Source: Toxoplasma gondii ME49 (lineage: Eukaryota; Apicomplexa; Conoidasida; Eucoccidiorida; Sarcocystidae). Taken from it: 64,000 nt of DNA. The stretch's first letter is position 1. The number at the start of each line of letters is the position of its first letter. Of the stretch, positions 23,341 to 36,784 are shown one piece after another. A program made the position numbers and the translations under genes. The notes under the pieces are model-generated. The model did not search any database and had not been told where the DNA came from. It was given only the letters and a program-made list of their open reading frames with translations. The stretch covers positions 1,756,583-1,820,582 of the forward strand of contig NC_031469.1 in assembly GCF_000006565.2 (NCBI RefSeq), in the 5' to 3' direction.

Positions 23341-26300
23341 TTTGCCTGCGTCACCTCGAACCCTTTGCCCTTCTAAATGGTGCGTTCGACCCCGGAGGTG
23401 TCCCCAGCAAACAGGTGGATGCAAGGCAAATTTACGCTGGGGTGGCTGGTGTCCAGCTGCAATGCCAAAATCAGGAATAATCAGTAAAATTCTTGCTGCT
23501 TGTGCTTGTTGAATTTACCTTCTCAATAAAGGTGATTCATAGCACACTACTCGAACAGGAGAAAAATAACAGCAGGGAATCTCGTTCGCTTCCGAAGATT
23601 TACAGACAGGGTCCTGTAGTTATTGCATGAATTCCAAGGCGTGAATCCATTCAACAGGATAAGGCAAATCTACCAACACGGACACACACAGTTTGGTGAG
23701 TCTACGCAACATCGAGTTGATTCTCATGAGAACTAGGTGTGTTACAGAATGCCGTGACGTTATTTGTATCTCAAATGTGCAATTCACTTTCCCGTCTTTG
23801 CAGGATGTTGGGAGCACTAGGGCAAGGCGTTGTGTTCATTTATGGATTTGATCACAAGCTACTTCCTTATACAACAGACCTCGTGCCGCAAAAGTTGCCG
23901 GCCCTCATGAATTCAGTTTACTAGCAGCTTTTGCGGCCACTTCCGTCCGTGTAGGACAGTACACGTCTCAAAGAAAAACTAACGCCCCACAGAAGCGGGT
24001 CTGATTGGCTGGTAGTGAGTATCGATGAGGTTCGACAAAAGCTCATTCATTTTGCTGAGCGCATATTGTCAACCCAAACCCAATCAACTTTGTCGCTTTT
24101 GCTTCGGTGTCAAAATGTGGACGTTTTTTGTGCAGAGTCAGATTCCCCCATCTGGGAATTTACAAACAGTGGTTGAGATCTGCTCGCTGTCAAAGTCCGA
24201 TTCTCTGCATGCCCAGGTGATGTGGTATTTATAACTTGTTTTGCTTTGAACTGTTATACATAACAGTTGTACCGTGTTATTTCTTTTATCGGATACGGCC
24301 TCGCAGCGCTGCAAGTGGCGAATGAATCGCTCACGGGCAATGTGCCGGGTGGAGTGTGGGGGGGGGGGGTGAGAGAGAGAGAGTCGGTCTGGTGAATCGT
24401 ATCATCTACTCTGCATCCTTCATAAGCACTATACTTCAGATTTTATATCTGACGATGAACAAGCATACTGTGTGTGCTATGGCTCCCTGACCGGCTCTAA
24501 CCTATCGACAACTCCCAGAAAACACCCCACTATTGCTCCCGAGGGGAACTTAATTGGCTCCAGTCCATATTATGGTTTGCGTGTAGTATCCACCTTAAAT
24601 GCGCACCGAAACATTCCAACCCAGTAGCCTCGTTTAAGATTACAGTAGTGCTTTTCACACGTAAAGGAATCACCGTAAATCCAGAAACTGTGTGTGCTCG
24701 CATTATGTGTATCTCGCGGTAGCTGCGGCAGTCGCTGCAAGTTTCAGTACCCCTGGTGCAGCTGAGTTCTGTGCTGCGAAGGAAGATATTGCGGGTTCAT
24801 TGCACGGAAACCATCTGGGAACGGAGTCAGTGCGAAAACCAGGATCCACGTTTTCCATGTTTTTAAGAAGCTCCTGATCCCTAACTGTGCAAGAAAGGAA
24901 CGATTTTCCACGACAATGCAAAAAGCCTTCAATATTTCTGGTGATGGAAAGGCACTTCGCGTTGAGGTGGCGGTATATAGTACAACTACACTCTGAGGCG
25001 CAGCAGACGCAAACGGCTGTAGTGCCTTTTTGTCTTCTTATCGCTCGTGACTTCTGGGACTGTGCATTGTTGACCTGAACGATAGATGTCTGTTTTGCAC
25101 ATAACAAGAAACGTTAGCGAAGCTCAGAGGCGTCCAATGGAGCATATATTTATACGTATATGCGTGCGTAGAGCTTTCACACAGTTTATGTATTTTTAAT
25201 CAAATAAGTGTCCATGTGCCAAAAAGTTATGTAGAAACAATCACGTTTTGGCTTTGTGAAGGCTTCCGCAACACAAACCGGGAAAGAGAATTTCACTCAG
25301 AAGAAAGGTAGAGGTGGCCGCCGCCTTCAGACGAGGTGTCATCCGTTTTGTCACCTCGGTACGAAGCAACTACAGCGATCTCTTTGGTAGACCCGAGGAA
25401 CTCGTTCTCCGAAAAATGGAGGAAACATGTAGCGACCGGCACACGTTAAATCACATGTCTGGGGCACACACGCATGCATGCCGTTGTGAGAATAGATCAC
25501 GTGACCAGGACACGTGTCAAAATATTCTGAAACAGAAGTAGCTGTGTCCCTTGTACAAGCCGTATATGTACGGCCCACGGTGAAGGCGTGTTAAGTTTGG
25601 TTTGATATTCTGTACTAACCAATCTAAGATCGAGATGTCTTTTTGTTACTTGACAAGCAGTGCGTACATGCGCTCTTTTTAATAGGTAGTGTCTTTGGAA
25701 GCCGGAAGACGAAATCGTCCCAGTCTCCTGTCGCTTTCGCTTCAAAGCTGCAAAAAACCTTTTCTGACATTGTCGTTTTCAAGGGGTTGTCTTCAGATCA
25801 GGAACTCGTACCTTATACCACACCCGAAAGATGAGGGAATGTCAAATTCGAAATGCCACGTCGGAAAGATTACTGCTACTAGTCCCTGAATCTCTTGCAG
25901 TGTGTGCGTCGATTGTTTCATGTGGAAGCCGTGGGGCCCCTCTCTCACGGCATCTGCTGCGACTTTTTGTAACCTGAGCAAACAACACTCGCCTCGACTC
26001 ATGGAATTTGGAAACTTCTTCTCGATTTGGGTACAATGGCCTGAACATGTGCAGAAGGATGCCCACGGAAAGAGAAGCGGCAGTTGGTAAGTAAAGGAAC
26101 CCTCTGGGCGTTGTCCATCTTCTCTTGCTGACAGTAGCATTCAAGGCGGAAAATTACAGGCAAACGTTGTAGCGGCCGTCGTAGGTTTACCGATTCCATG
26201 AAAGCTTCGCTTTCTACTGGCGATCTGTCAGCTTTTGTGCTACTGCGTTTCTCGTGAGTTGAGACACGCAAGCTGGAACTGCCCACGCACACGAAGCGCC

Positions 26301-27129
26301 TTGACCCCCGCACACCGAAGTGATGAATCTCACCGCGAGGCCTGGCACTTTCTGGAATCTCAAGGCTTTTGGCGCGTTGCAGCGGAAAACCCGGCGACGC
26401 TATTCCTTCTATCGTTTGATCTTACGGTTTCTAAATCATTACATCGACGAACGTGAAAAAGAGGCTCCCCTTTCTTGCGAACCCCCTCCAACTCAGACAA
26501 CCAAACAGCTTCCCCCGGGTTACCTGCGGGACAGTCTGAGGCGCGACATAGAACGAGTCCGTTTTGTGGGAGCGGCCGTACAAAAAAGTAGCATTTGGAT
26601 TGTGTTCGATATATCTGGATCACCAGTTTCAACAGCAGAGTATGTCCTTCTGGCGCACAAAACTGCTACCCGCGGATTCTGTCTCTCGCTTGAAAAAACT
26701 CGTTTTTACGAAGATATGTGGCTATCGGCGGCCTGCGGTCAAACCCGAGCAGCCCGTCCCTGGCTCTAGTCTGTTTCGCAGAGATATTAGTGTGCAGAAC
26801 ATTGAAACTAAATAAAAGGTTATCAGACTACCATAAAAGTGAAAATATGTCCATGGAAATATATCAAAGGCAACAACGAGCGAGAAAATGAAGGTTGCTC
26901 AGAGAAGTGTGCAGTTTTTGCTTCGAAACTTACTCAAAACACCCCTTCAGTCGTGGGTGTTGCTGTCTAGGTCGCTTAGCGAGCTCGCTCCTTGGCCAAA
27001 AGAACGCAGTTTGCACTGCAGACGTCGAAGACGCCAGAAAAGGCCTGTATCTGTTTAATTCCACGTTCTTCCACTCTCCCGCTTGTCCGTTCGCCTTCTG
27101 ACAAGTGAAGCGTCACACAAGGAAACGAG
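23341..27129. other. Gene-free interval between divergent SSNA1 and IQ-protein starts
   Basis: It holds the promoters of SSNA1 (-) and the IQ-motif gene (+). It contains a 12-G run at 24358-24369 followed by (GA)n, and a direct TGCATGC-type site near 25471. Open frames at 24703-25107, 25793-26144 and 26320-26769 have no recognisable domain. I see nothing that supports a gene. Confidence 0.4.
24358..24369 (+). repeat. Poly-G tract followed by (GA)n
   Basis: Twelve G residues, then T and a short GAGAGAGAGAGA stretch. The tract is non-coding, in the interval between SSNA1 and the IQ-motif gene. Confidence 0.85.
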
Positions 27130-30100
27130 ATGGACGAAGAAGCGTCCATAGCCGCAGCTCTCGAGGCAGAGCTCGCGTCGGTCAACACACCGGTCTTGTC
27201 TTTTTCGAGACCGGACAGTGCAGTTCTATTCTCGGGGTCTTCGTTGCCAAGGCTCCTTTGGTCGGCCAGACGAAAGCACCGCTCTTCAGAGGAAGTGTCG
27301 CCGGAAGCTCACAACCGACTTACTCGACGCCCTTCATCTGAGGAAGTGGTTAGCCACCCACATTCCCGAGCGCGTCATTATCAAGGAAGTGCCATTGCAT
27401 TCGTACCTGGTTCATCTGTCTGTAGAGGCGCTGAAAGACCTTCTGAGACTTCCTTTGGTTTGGAGAAAGATGCTCGAGCACCACCACACCGAAGGACGAG
27501 CAAGCTTCTGAGTAGAGAACGGTCCCCCCAAAACGACGTCGGTTACATGCACGCCATTTACGCTCCTACTGCTGAGATTGAGTCGATACTGGGAGACACG
27601 TCGGCCGGACCAAGGGTAGCTTCTGGAGAAATCTGGGACCCTTCCTCCACCTTCTGTTCACCAATAGCATCGGATCGAGACGGGAAGCTGGAAGGCAAAA
27701 CAGAAGACGAGCAGGACGATGGAGGCCTTGCTGAGTTGCTGAGCGTCCAGAGCGAGATTCAGAGGCAACTCGTCCGCGTGCAAGAGGCTATGCTCTCTGA
27801 TTGCCGAGTCTTTAGCAGCCTAGCTGCACGAGTTGCTGGAGGGGCCCGGTCGCTTCAAAACCCCGATCTTTATCGGAAACAGCTGGCGAGACACACCCGA
27901 AACAAGTCCACCACTCCTCTTTTTGTGCCTTTTCGGCCGTTGAACCAGCAGCAGAGAACCGAAACAAGACACGCAACTCACAGCAATGTTTTTGAGGGAC
28001 GCAGTGGAGACCCTCGGCTGCCGTATGTGTCGGCCGCCGCTCCTGCTCCTCGTTTCTTGTGCACAAGCCCGTCGTCCGGAGTATCGCGAATAAAACGGGT
28101 CTCTTCTGCAAGAGCTGCTCAAGCTGAACAATACAACCGTTTGCACTTCCGTGTTACTAACAGCGCCCGACCTGATGCTGCCACGGGAAGATTCTCCGCC
28201 TCGACACCGGTCGCCGCAAGCCCTCAAATGAACCAGGTTGGGAGGAAACGGGTGAGGACTGCTGACGATGTGAAAACTCACTTTTTCTTTCACCCCAAAA
28301 GTGGGGGAGGTGATGTTACAACGACAAGGGCCCAGAACATTTCTAGAGCGAAAAGGAGAAACCGGCGGCATAGCTTTTCCGCAGACGACCTTCACAGCCT
28401 TCAAAGCGGCGCTAACGGCCGTCGCTATGATGCAGATTCCTCATATGCTTGCCCCCCAAGTTTTCCACATCCTCGGGTTTTCAGTCAGTCTAAATCGCCT
28501 CAGTCGCCCCGCCCAAGCAAACACGCTCGCAGACTGCGTGCGTTGGCAGGTGAACGAGAGCGCTCCGCAAACTCGCAAAATGCACCGGAGTGTGCACTGG
28601 CAACTTTAAATGGTTTTCTAGAAGCGTGTCGCGAAGCACAGGAAACAGATTACGGTATGGGTGTATCCGACAGGCACGCCTTCCGACTGAGAAATTGTGA
28701 CGAGGAGTTGCCAGCGATTGGTGCAGAAGCCAACCGTGGGCGAGTAGGCGGAACATGCGTTTCTGAGGAATACGATCGAAGGCAAGGAACAAACAATAGT
28801 GCGGAGACCGAAGATTTCGGTGAAGTAGACGCGCCACACCTAGTGCGCAGCCAACTGGCGAGCGTGGCTGATTCGTCGGCGCTAGGCGCTTCCGCTGGAC
28901 ACGGTCATCCTGGTGATGCAATGTCTTCCCAGAAGTTCCCTTCGGTTTCGCCTTCGTGCATGTCTCGTGAACACTATTCTACTGCCTGTCCTTCTCGGTT
29001 TTCCTCTTCTGTGGCGGACAGCGCAGAGTGCCCACAGAATGCCAGGCACAGGGACCAAAAGAAGAGTACTTTCGATATCGAAAGAGACAAGTAAGAGAGG
29101 AACAAACAACTACGGGATCGAACACGCCTGAACGCAGGGATTCTCGACACACAGTCGAAAAAGGATATTACGAGTCAGCCGTAGCACGACTGACAGTCTC
29201 CCCTGTGTGCAACACCACGAAACACCTTTCGAAGGACGTAGTTGTTGTCTTTGTGAGCGTAGGTGCATGTATATGCGCAAACATGTCGATAGATGCCTAG
29301 TAGACAAACAAACTGCGTGTCCTCGGGTACATCCGGATATTTAGGAGAGTGGGACACCACAAGGCCACAGAGCGTCTACGTTAGTGCCACAGGGCAGATT
29401 CAGCTTCGTGCGTGGTTTCGTTCCTTCTCAGACTGAACGAGAGCATGCGGACATGGGAGGAGCAGCGCCAGTTAAGCCACGAGGATCTCCTTGTTCTTCG
29501 TTTCAACAGTCAAGTCCGACAGCGGCGCGGGTACGTCTAACTTCGAATCGGTTCCTGCGTGAGCTTTCCACCAGCATCCGACAAGTCTCTGGTCCCTTTG
29601 ATTGCCTTCTCTAGGCTGCCAACTGCAGACATGCTCTTTTTGGGTTTGGTACAACACGGTGTTTGATGATGAGTTCCAGGCAGCTTTCTTACATCACCAC
29701 AGCGGCTCTACAGCGGCACCGAATTTCGTGTGACCAGCGGAAAGACTCTGACGCTGGTCTCGCGGCGTTGCCAACTTCACGGAAAACATCGCTGCCCCGA
29801 TCGTTTTATCCGCCTCTTTACGTTGTTTTTCTTTTGTCTTCGCAAACGGTCAGAAAAGAGAGAGAGACGATGAGGGGGGAGGAGGAGAGGAGCGTAGCTC
29901 ACGAAAACCTGGAAAGGATCCTGACGTTCGAGCTTCCGCATATTCTCGAGGCTGACAGGGCTGCCAAGGCTGAGAGAGAAGCAGAGAGGCAACTGCTGAA
30001 GGCAGCAGCATCCGCTCGCCACGCCATGGCCCTACGAATTCAAACGGCTTGGTTAGCCTTCCAACGGAGACGAAAGAGATCGAAGAGATTGAAAGAAGCT

Positions 30101-33100
30101 TTGGAACATCTCCGACGTGTCGAGAGAAGCCGAATGAGCTTTCTGTTTCTACACACCGTCGCGAAATTGAGACAGAGAAAACGTGTAGGGGTGAGGTGTC
30201 TGGCGAGGGCTATTGAAGAATTGCAGGCTCGCTTCAACATACTTCACCAAGTTACCGCTCTGGCCACATGGGAGCTGTATGTGAAGGAAGCTACAGCTAG
30301 TGCAGCGTTGCGCATTCAAGCGGCTTGGAGAGGAAGGACTGGCAGACAACAGTACAAACGCGCAAAGGCTTTACTGGAGTTTGACAGACACTTCCGAACA
30401 CATGTCATAAAGATTCAATCTGTTATGAGAGGGGCATGGACTCGAAAAAGGCTAGCATTCCAGGGAATAGAACTGCCGGCAGCGGGACGAAAAAGAAACG
30501 CAGCGACGACGATCCAGGTGAGGACCTCAACGGGAGAAGAAGAGTTGGAGGCGAGACGAAATGAATACCAACTCGAGAGTGAGTAGCAGGGGTCTGAGAG
30601 TTACGCGGCGGGCAGAGGAATGGTAGAGACTCGGAAATGTCCCGGCAAGATGGACAGGCTGGACGCGAGACAACACAAAAGAACGACGCAGGAGACGGAA
30701 GGCACAAGAGTATGGGAAGGGTGACCAAAGATAATTGAGGCATATTGTGGGCAGCAACGAACATCGGCGAAAGAGCGAGTACCCGGCGAGAAGTTGAGAT
30801 CAAACCCCTATGGGAGACACGACATACACTCATGTTCTCCACACTCTGGGAATTCACTGCGGGCGGCTCAAGAAATTCGATTGCCAACAAGTGCAAGAGC
30901 GAAGAACACCTGACACAATTGCACAGACAACTGATGGAGCATCTGAACTTCCTTTGTCTCCGTGGTGGGACAGAACGAACCCATATGTTTTTTTTATCTT
31001 CAGTGAAAGGCGTTTACAGACCCACAAATGTGCCTCAGCGCGAAAAACCCGTGTGGCTTACCGCTTTCGCTGCCACATGTACATTCATTTGTTTCTTTGT
31101 TTGGCATTTGTGTTTTCCTTCTCCTCAGAGGGTCTTCCGGGGCTGCCGGATCCGTAGGCGCCTCCGTCATACGATGGAGGGAGTGCGTAGCTTGACCGGC
31201 GGCACAGTTGAAGCGATGCAAGAAGTGGATATCTCTGAACTCAGTTTCCTGGACTCCTTCCAGTCTGATGATTGCTCTGACCTCTTCACCTTGTCTCTGC
31301 CTATGTCATCCTTCTACTTTCTCCACGATGTGGCTTTTCCCGTGCACCCTATCGTCTCCCCGTGCTCCACAGAGCATCCATTTCCTCAGCGAATTTCGCA
31401 GGTCTCCCGTCGGAAAAAACTACCCCTGTCTAGGGAAGGCCTTCCTGAAGGATGCCCGTCTGTGGAAGGCAAAGCATTTTCCTCTGTGCCCTCTGTTCCA
31501 CCTCCATCGTGCTTGTCACCGGCAACAGAACCCCGTCTGCCGACGCCATCTCCATCCATCCCTCCCCCCATCAAGAAAGGCTTGGAGCCCAATGGGCCTG
31601 CAAGTGTCAAGGCGCCGCCCTCCCCTCCAGAAGGCCACGCCGAAGGCGAAGGCGACCGGGCGGAAGAAGGGAGAAGAAGGGCCGAGACGACCGGGGAGAA
31701 GGAGGAAAGAAGATCAAGAAACGATGTGTCTGAGAAACGCGACTCAGGCACCACGTCAGAACAGTCTTTAGCCGTTGACGTAGACACAGAAGAACATTCG
31801 CATGCTGGCATTCCGGATCAGAGGCTCCCTCTTTCAAATGTCCTCTTTTCCCTTCCCTCTCTCCACCGAAAACACACCTGCTGGATTAGCCGACTGTCTC
31901 CTCCCGAGGCTCGCGTCACTCCTGACGCAAACTTTGCTGTGCACAACCCAAAGCAGACAACGACACAAACAAGAAAGATAGGACGCGAGGAAACGGAAAC
32001 CGTACCTGCTGCTGAAGAGTCTCGTTTTTTGGAGGCAAACTCACAGACCGCACCGTCTCACCGAGAACAATACGGGGAAATGACAGTCTCTTCTCAGCTC
32101 CACACTCAGTCAACTTTTGCACCAAGAAGTCAAAACTGCCGCCTCGAGAAGGGGTTCCATTCTAGTGATCTGAACAAACACGTGGCCAGAGAGCACGAAG
32201 ACTCCAAGACAACATCTGCTGCGTGGAAGATGCATCGAAACTGCCTCTCTTCCTTCCCCTCGCCTAGTCTTTCTGCCGTCCTTTCGTCTACCTCTCCGAC
32301 CAATCCTGACACCAGAGGCCGGCTCCTGCCAGCCCGAGGCACTACACAAGTCCACGCTGGAGCAGGGCTGTTGTCACTTCTGTCTCAACCTTCTAAGGGG
32401 GAAATGATAGAGCTGGCAAGCAATCCGCAACATAATCACGGAGAAACCGGGTCTCGTGTGTGCAGATGCAGACCGTACGAATTACAAGAAGAACAGGTAA
32501 CATAACTGGACCATAGGGGCACCTGTGCCAACCTGAGACTCTGAGGGACAACCGAATTCGATTTGCGTGGTTGTGTCACAGAACCCACCGGAGCAGCTGA
32601 GCTTGTGTGTCAGTCTCTGCAGCACGTGAATCGTTTGCGTGAGGTGTCTGAGTCAAATGAAATCGTGATAGTCGTATGCGTCGATGTCGGAGTGCTGCGC
32701 ATGCAGAACAGCAGGTATCCGGAAACTGATCCTGTGGAGGTGCTGAGACCTTGGACCGCCCCCGTCTCGCCAGCTTATCCATGTGATCACCCCTTTCAAG
32801 CAGTTGAGTTTATTACCAAGAACGTTTTCATCAACAACGGCACATCTGGCTAATTTTTACGACCGACAAAAGTGTTTTGTTTTTCTTTGAACAAAGAGCA
32901 GCCGTTTACTGGATCTGTTCATGTTTCAACGAAACAGGTGAAAGGGAATTGCGAATTGGAGCGGCGAGAAGCGAGAGACGGCGCAATAGAGCAACCTATT
33001 GAAGACGAAACAACAAAATCATGGGACCTGTGGTAACGAAATCCAGATATTATTTGGTGTCCCGTACTCATTATCAGCACGGAGCAAAGTTGTCTGGCGC

Positions 33101-35229
33101 TAGAGTGCCATCTTCTTAGAGAAGCGAAGAGACACCTTCCCTTGATAGAGTGGTCGCTCCGGTTCACTTTCACAAACAATCTGACGATAATCAAAGGAAA
33201 CATATTTATCAAACGCAGGCATGGGGAAAAGCCGCTATTCGAAGTCCTACTTTGCAGGTGGACGCTCGGAGACCATCGAGGAAGTTAACGGCGAACATAA
33301 ACACTTTCCCGTTCTTTTCGTAAAAACAGTCGCACTCTCGTGTAGCTCCTTTCCCGATCCTTCCTCGTGCTCCTTTCCATTCCTTGCGCTGGCACCCTGC
33401 ATTCTTGTGTGTTTTTAACCCTTTAACGGTCAAGTGTCACGATCGTTTTTCTTTTACACCTTTTAAAACTTGAAAACTGTTAATTTGCTTAACAGGACCA
33501 GGGTAGGCCAAAAGGGTTCTGAAGGAGGCGTATGCCTAAGCAGAAATCTCCCAGGAAACTGCATACACATATTTATACGTCTCAGGTCTGTCACTGTCGG
33601 CATGTTTGATTGCTTGGTTTTTCCCTTATTCCCAGGCAGTTCTATGAGTTGTTTTGCCAGCGTGAGATGCACCTTCGAGATGCGCAGCCCTGTGTTAGCA
33701 GTTGATTACCGCCTTCTCCCGCTTTTTCTTCTTCCTTTCCGTTCAGTTCTTCTTTACAACTTTTGGTTGCCCCACCAACGCGCAAGGCCTATTCTTCCGT
33801 GGGTAGCCCTGGCGACGGTGCTGCTGTCACCTTGAAGAAGATGGAAATCAAGCCTCATGCACCATCAGTCTCGAGCAAACTGCAAGCACTTCGTGGCGAA
33901 AATAGTCTTGGTTCTTCTCCATCCCGCATTGACGCCAGGTTACGATTCCGCAGTGAACCGATAGTTGAGGACCAAGGGGGTTCGCAGAAAGTATCTGAAA
34001 GCAACGTGTTGGACGGGACCAGCACGTTCACAGATCACCGCTGTCTCTCGCCACTGACGAGAGAAAAACGAGACAACTTTGCGCGGTTCGGCCATGAGCA
34101 TCAGCGAGACAAAAAGCCTTTTCAAGCGAGGGAAGCGGGAGTAGCGGGTATGGAAAGTCTTCTTGACCGGCTGCGTACAGTCCAGGAAATCAGACCCCAC
34201 GCTGCAGAGGCGGCTGCCTCACTTGCCATTTCTGGAGAAGTCGAGATCGGGAAGGTGCTACACAGAGCGTCATTTGCTGCAACACCCGTTCACAACGAAA
34301 GCCGCTCACAGCAAAGCAAATCCACGACCAGCCGGTCGCAGCATACCTCAGCGCACAATTCCTACGTTTCGCGCGAGGAAAGCACAGACTGCTGTTCTCT
34401 AACATCCTCATGCACGAAGAGGCAACACACGGCGCTGATCCCAAGTGAACGGCGATGCGAAAAAAATCACCGAACAGCTAACGTCACTGCTAGCGTAGAC
34501 ATGGAGAAATTGTCACCTCATCGGAATCAGAACAGCGTACACAAAAGGGCAGACTACTGGGCACATTTCCCGCAGCCTGCCTCAACTACAGTCCTTTCAG
34601 CAGAAAATGCAGACGCCAGGGCAGATCTGGTGGTCCCTCAGTTCGAAGATCATGTTCCACAAACTCATATGGCTTCGCGGGAGTCTCAGGCTGGGACAAG
34701 CGACAAGCACATAAACAGAAACGCTTTCTGGGATGGCGAAAATACACCAGCAACGTGTGCAGTCCTACCGATAGTAATTTCGCGTCAGCAACTGCTGCTT
34801 CGACGCGGCACTACACGTGCGGAAAGAATGGAAATATCTCATCAGAAACGGAAACGAAACAGTCTAAGTACAATAACTCGCCCAGTGTCAGAGAGTTTTG
34901 CTTGCTTTGCTGCTGATGGCGACAAGCGTGTGAGCTTTCGTAGAAGTGGACGCGAGGGAGACATCAACGCGCTTGAGTTGATGTCGACACACAAGACCAG
35001 CTCGCATAACATTGCCCAATCGCCGCTGAACTGCGACCGACAAGATGACAGAAATATCCGAGACATTCGGGAGCAATTGGCGGCTGTGCGCGACCAGCTG
35101 CAACGCTTGCCTAAGACTCGCAAGGCACAGAACGCTGTGGCGAGATGGAAACTCGTGCAAGAGCTGCAAACTCTGGAGGAGCAAGAGAAACTGCTCATGG
35201 AGCGAAGTTTGTCCGGGGGAGTACGCTGA
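27130..35229 (+). CDS. Large four-IQ-motif protein with C-terminal coiled coil
   Basis: The phase-consistent model has exons 27130-29090, 29854-30517, 31129-32496, 32582-32625, 33636-33693 and 33787-35229, giving about 1,845 residues. The first 650 residues are Ser/Arg-rich and disordered-looking. IQ motifs follow: ALRIQTAWLAFQRRRKR near residue 711, ALRIQAAWRGRTGRQQYKR near 803, VIKIQSVMRGAWTRKR near 837, and ATTIQ spliced to RVFRGCRIRRRLRH near 872. IQ helices bind calmodulin or myosin-type light chains. A long Pro/Ser/Glu-rich region leads to a C-terminal helix, IREQLAAVRDQLQRLPKT then LVQELQTLEEQEKLLMERS, likely a coiled coil. There is no myosin motor, kinase or abnormal-spindle domain in view, so I do not assign a family. 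The two short exons (44 and 58 nt) are the least certain part. Confidence 0.72.
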
Positions 35230-36028
35230 AAAGAGGAAAGGGAAAACAAGGGAGTCTCGGGGCTTTGTTGACAGAGCTGGGTGAGCATTCACAGTTCTGA
35301 CTACCGGTGCGGGTGTCAGAAGGTTCTTGCCATATTGAAGCTGTGTCCTTTATTTCGGGATTTGCTGAAAATAGGAAATCAAACACGGGTAGACGTTTCC
35401 AGTCAGCGTCCGTTCTATCTAGCAAACACAAAGCGTCATCAAAAAACCAGCCGATCCTGCCTGATGTGGCAGAGCGGAGCTACGCGTTGCTGACCCCTTG
35501 GTGGGCTTGCGTACTGTCTATTTTCTGAAACGACAAGTGCACAGTGACGTTGAAAAATTTCCGCTGACCATGACGGAGCGTGAAAACGTGGTGGCTGTAT
35601 CGTTACGAAAAATTATGGCTTTTCGTAGACGTACAGTGTGTTTCAGTTGCGTTTGTGGGAGAGCGCTGCGTTCGATGACCCGAATTGCCCATCTGTGGAA
35701 AGTAGGAGAATTAGCTATCGACGAAAGCAATGCCACCGTCTGTTGCGATCGTTGTCGCCAAAAAAGGTGACTCTGATTTCTGAAGGTTTCATTGTAGAGG
35801 TGCCCGTTGGGGAAAAACGCCACCTGCTTCGTGGATGCATGTAGCAGGGGGACGTGACGCCCATGCGGGGACGTGCACAGTGTTGTTTCCGCGGATTTGT
35901 CCCAAAGGTAATATTTTCGATTCTATTCAGCTTCAATGCAGCTACAGTCGACGCTTCACGTTTGTCAAGCCTTGCTGTGTTTGGCTTCCTTGAATTCTGA
36001 ATGTGTGTACTCGTTGTCCTTAGTTGAT
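35230..36028. other. Short intergenic interval
   Basis: It lies between the stop of the IQ-motif gene and the first candidate ATG of the next plus-strand frame. No motif, repeat or RNA structure was recognised. Confidence 0.4.
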
Positions 36029-36469
36029 ATGGTTCGTTCGAATTACTCGTCGTGGTACCGGTGGGAATCACTTGATTTCAAATATCATCTTGACACACAC
36101 AAACGCGCCAGGTTCACGGAGAGTCTGCGCCGCCTTGCTGAAATAAAACTGAATTCTCCCCTTCATGGGTTCCTCTGTGCAAATAATAGACAACAACGGG
36201 GAAGAAAATACAGACATCCGCGTAGAGGAGAGAACGCCGCGAACTCTTGCAGTCATCCATTCGCCTCAAAAGGCCACAATGGAAGCGAGAAATCGTGCCC
36301 TTGTTGCGTAGACGCGTGCGTTCCACCCAAAACTGACATGGACAAAGATGGAGAATCTTACAACGAAAAAAGAAAAACACCGATGACACACGCGCCTGGG
36401 GCGTGTTCATTTGGCTTGTCGTCACCGTCAAAATCGATCGAAATCAAAGCAAGGAAAAACTATGAATAA
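36029..36469 (+). CDS. Hypothetical protein exon, Cys cluster
   Basis: This is a 146-codon open frame from the ATG at 36029, beginning MVRSNYSSWYRWESLDFKYH, with a helix-like stretch (FTESLRRLAEIKL) and a CPCCVDAC cluster. It ends at TAA 36467-36469. I do not recognise a family. It may be a single-exon gene or the first exon of a longer plus-strand gene running towards 37.5 kb. Codon choice is unremarkable, so the evidence is only the frame length and composition. Confidence 0.3.
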   Translation: MVRSNYSSWYRWESLDFKYHLDTHKRARFTESLRRLAEIKLNSPLHGFLCANNRQQRGRKYRHPRRGENAANSCSHPFASKGHNGSEKSCPCCVDACVPPKTDMDKDGESYNEKRKTPMTHAPGACSFGLSSPSKSIEIKARKNYE

Positions 36470-36784
36470 AAACGCCTTTCAGTCTCTTCCCACGAATCCG
36501 CGGAGACACACAGAACTTGTTAAAGTGGATGTCCTGGCGTCTACACGCAACGATACAGGTGAATGCAAGCAAGCACGCCTGCATATAGGTGGTTAGGCAC
36601 ATGGCTACACAAGCATCGCATCGCACAAGCAAAAGCACACACTTTAGACCGCTGAAAGCGAACAATGGATAGCTCGCATGCGAAGGATTTCCGCCTACGC
36701 AGATTAAGCGTTTGCGGGCATATGTAGATGCACACATCACCCCCAACGGAAGAGAAGAATGCGCATTTTTCCGAAGGAAAGGAG

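Noticed and set aside
29384..29614. Additional exon between the first two exons of the IQ-motif gene
   Set aside because: 29090 joins 29854 directly in phase, giving RDK followed by KERETMRGEEE. The intermediate frame has no motif and is not needed.
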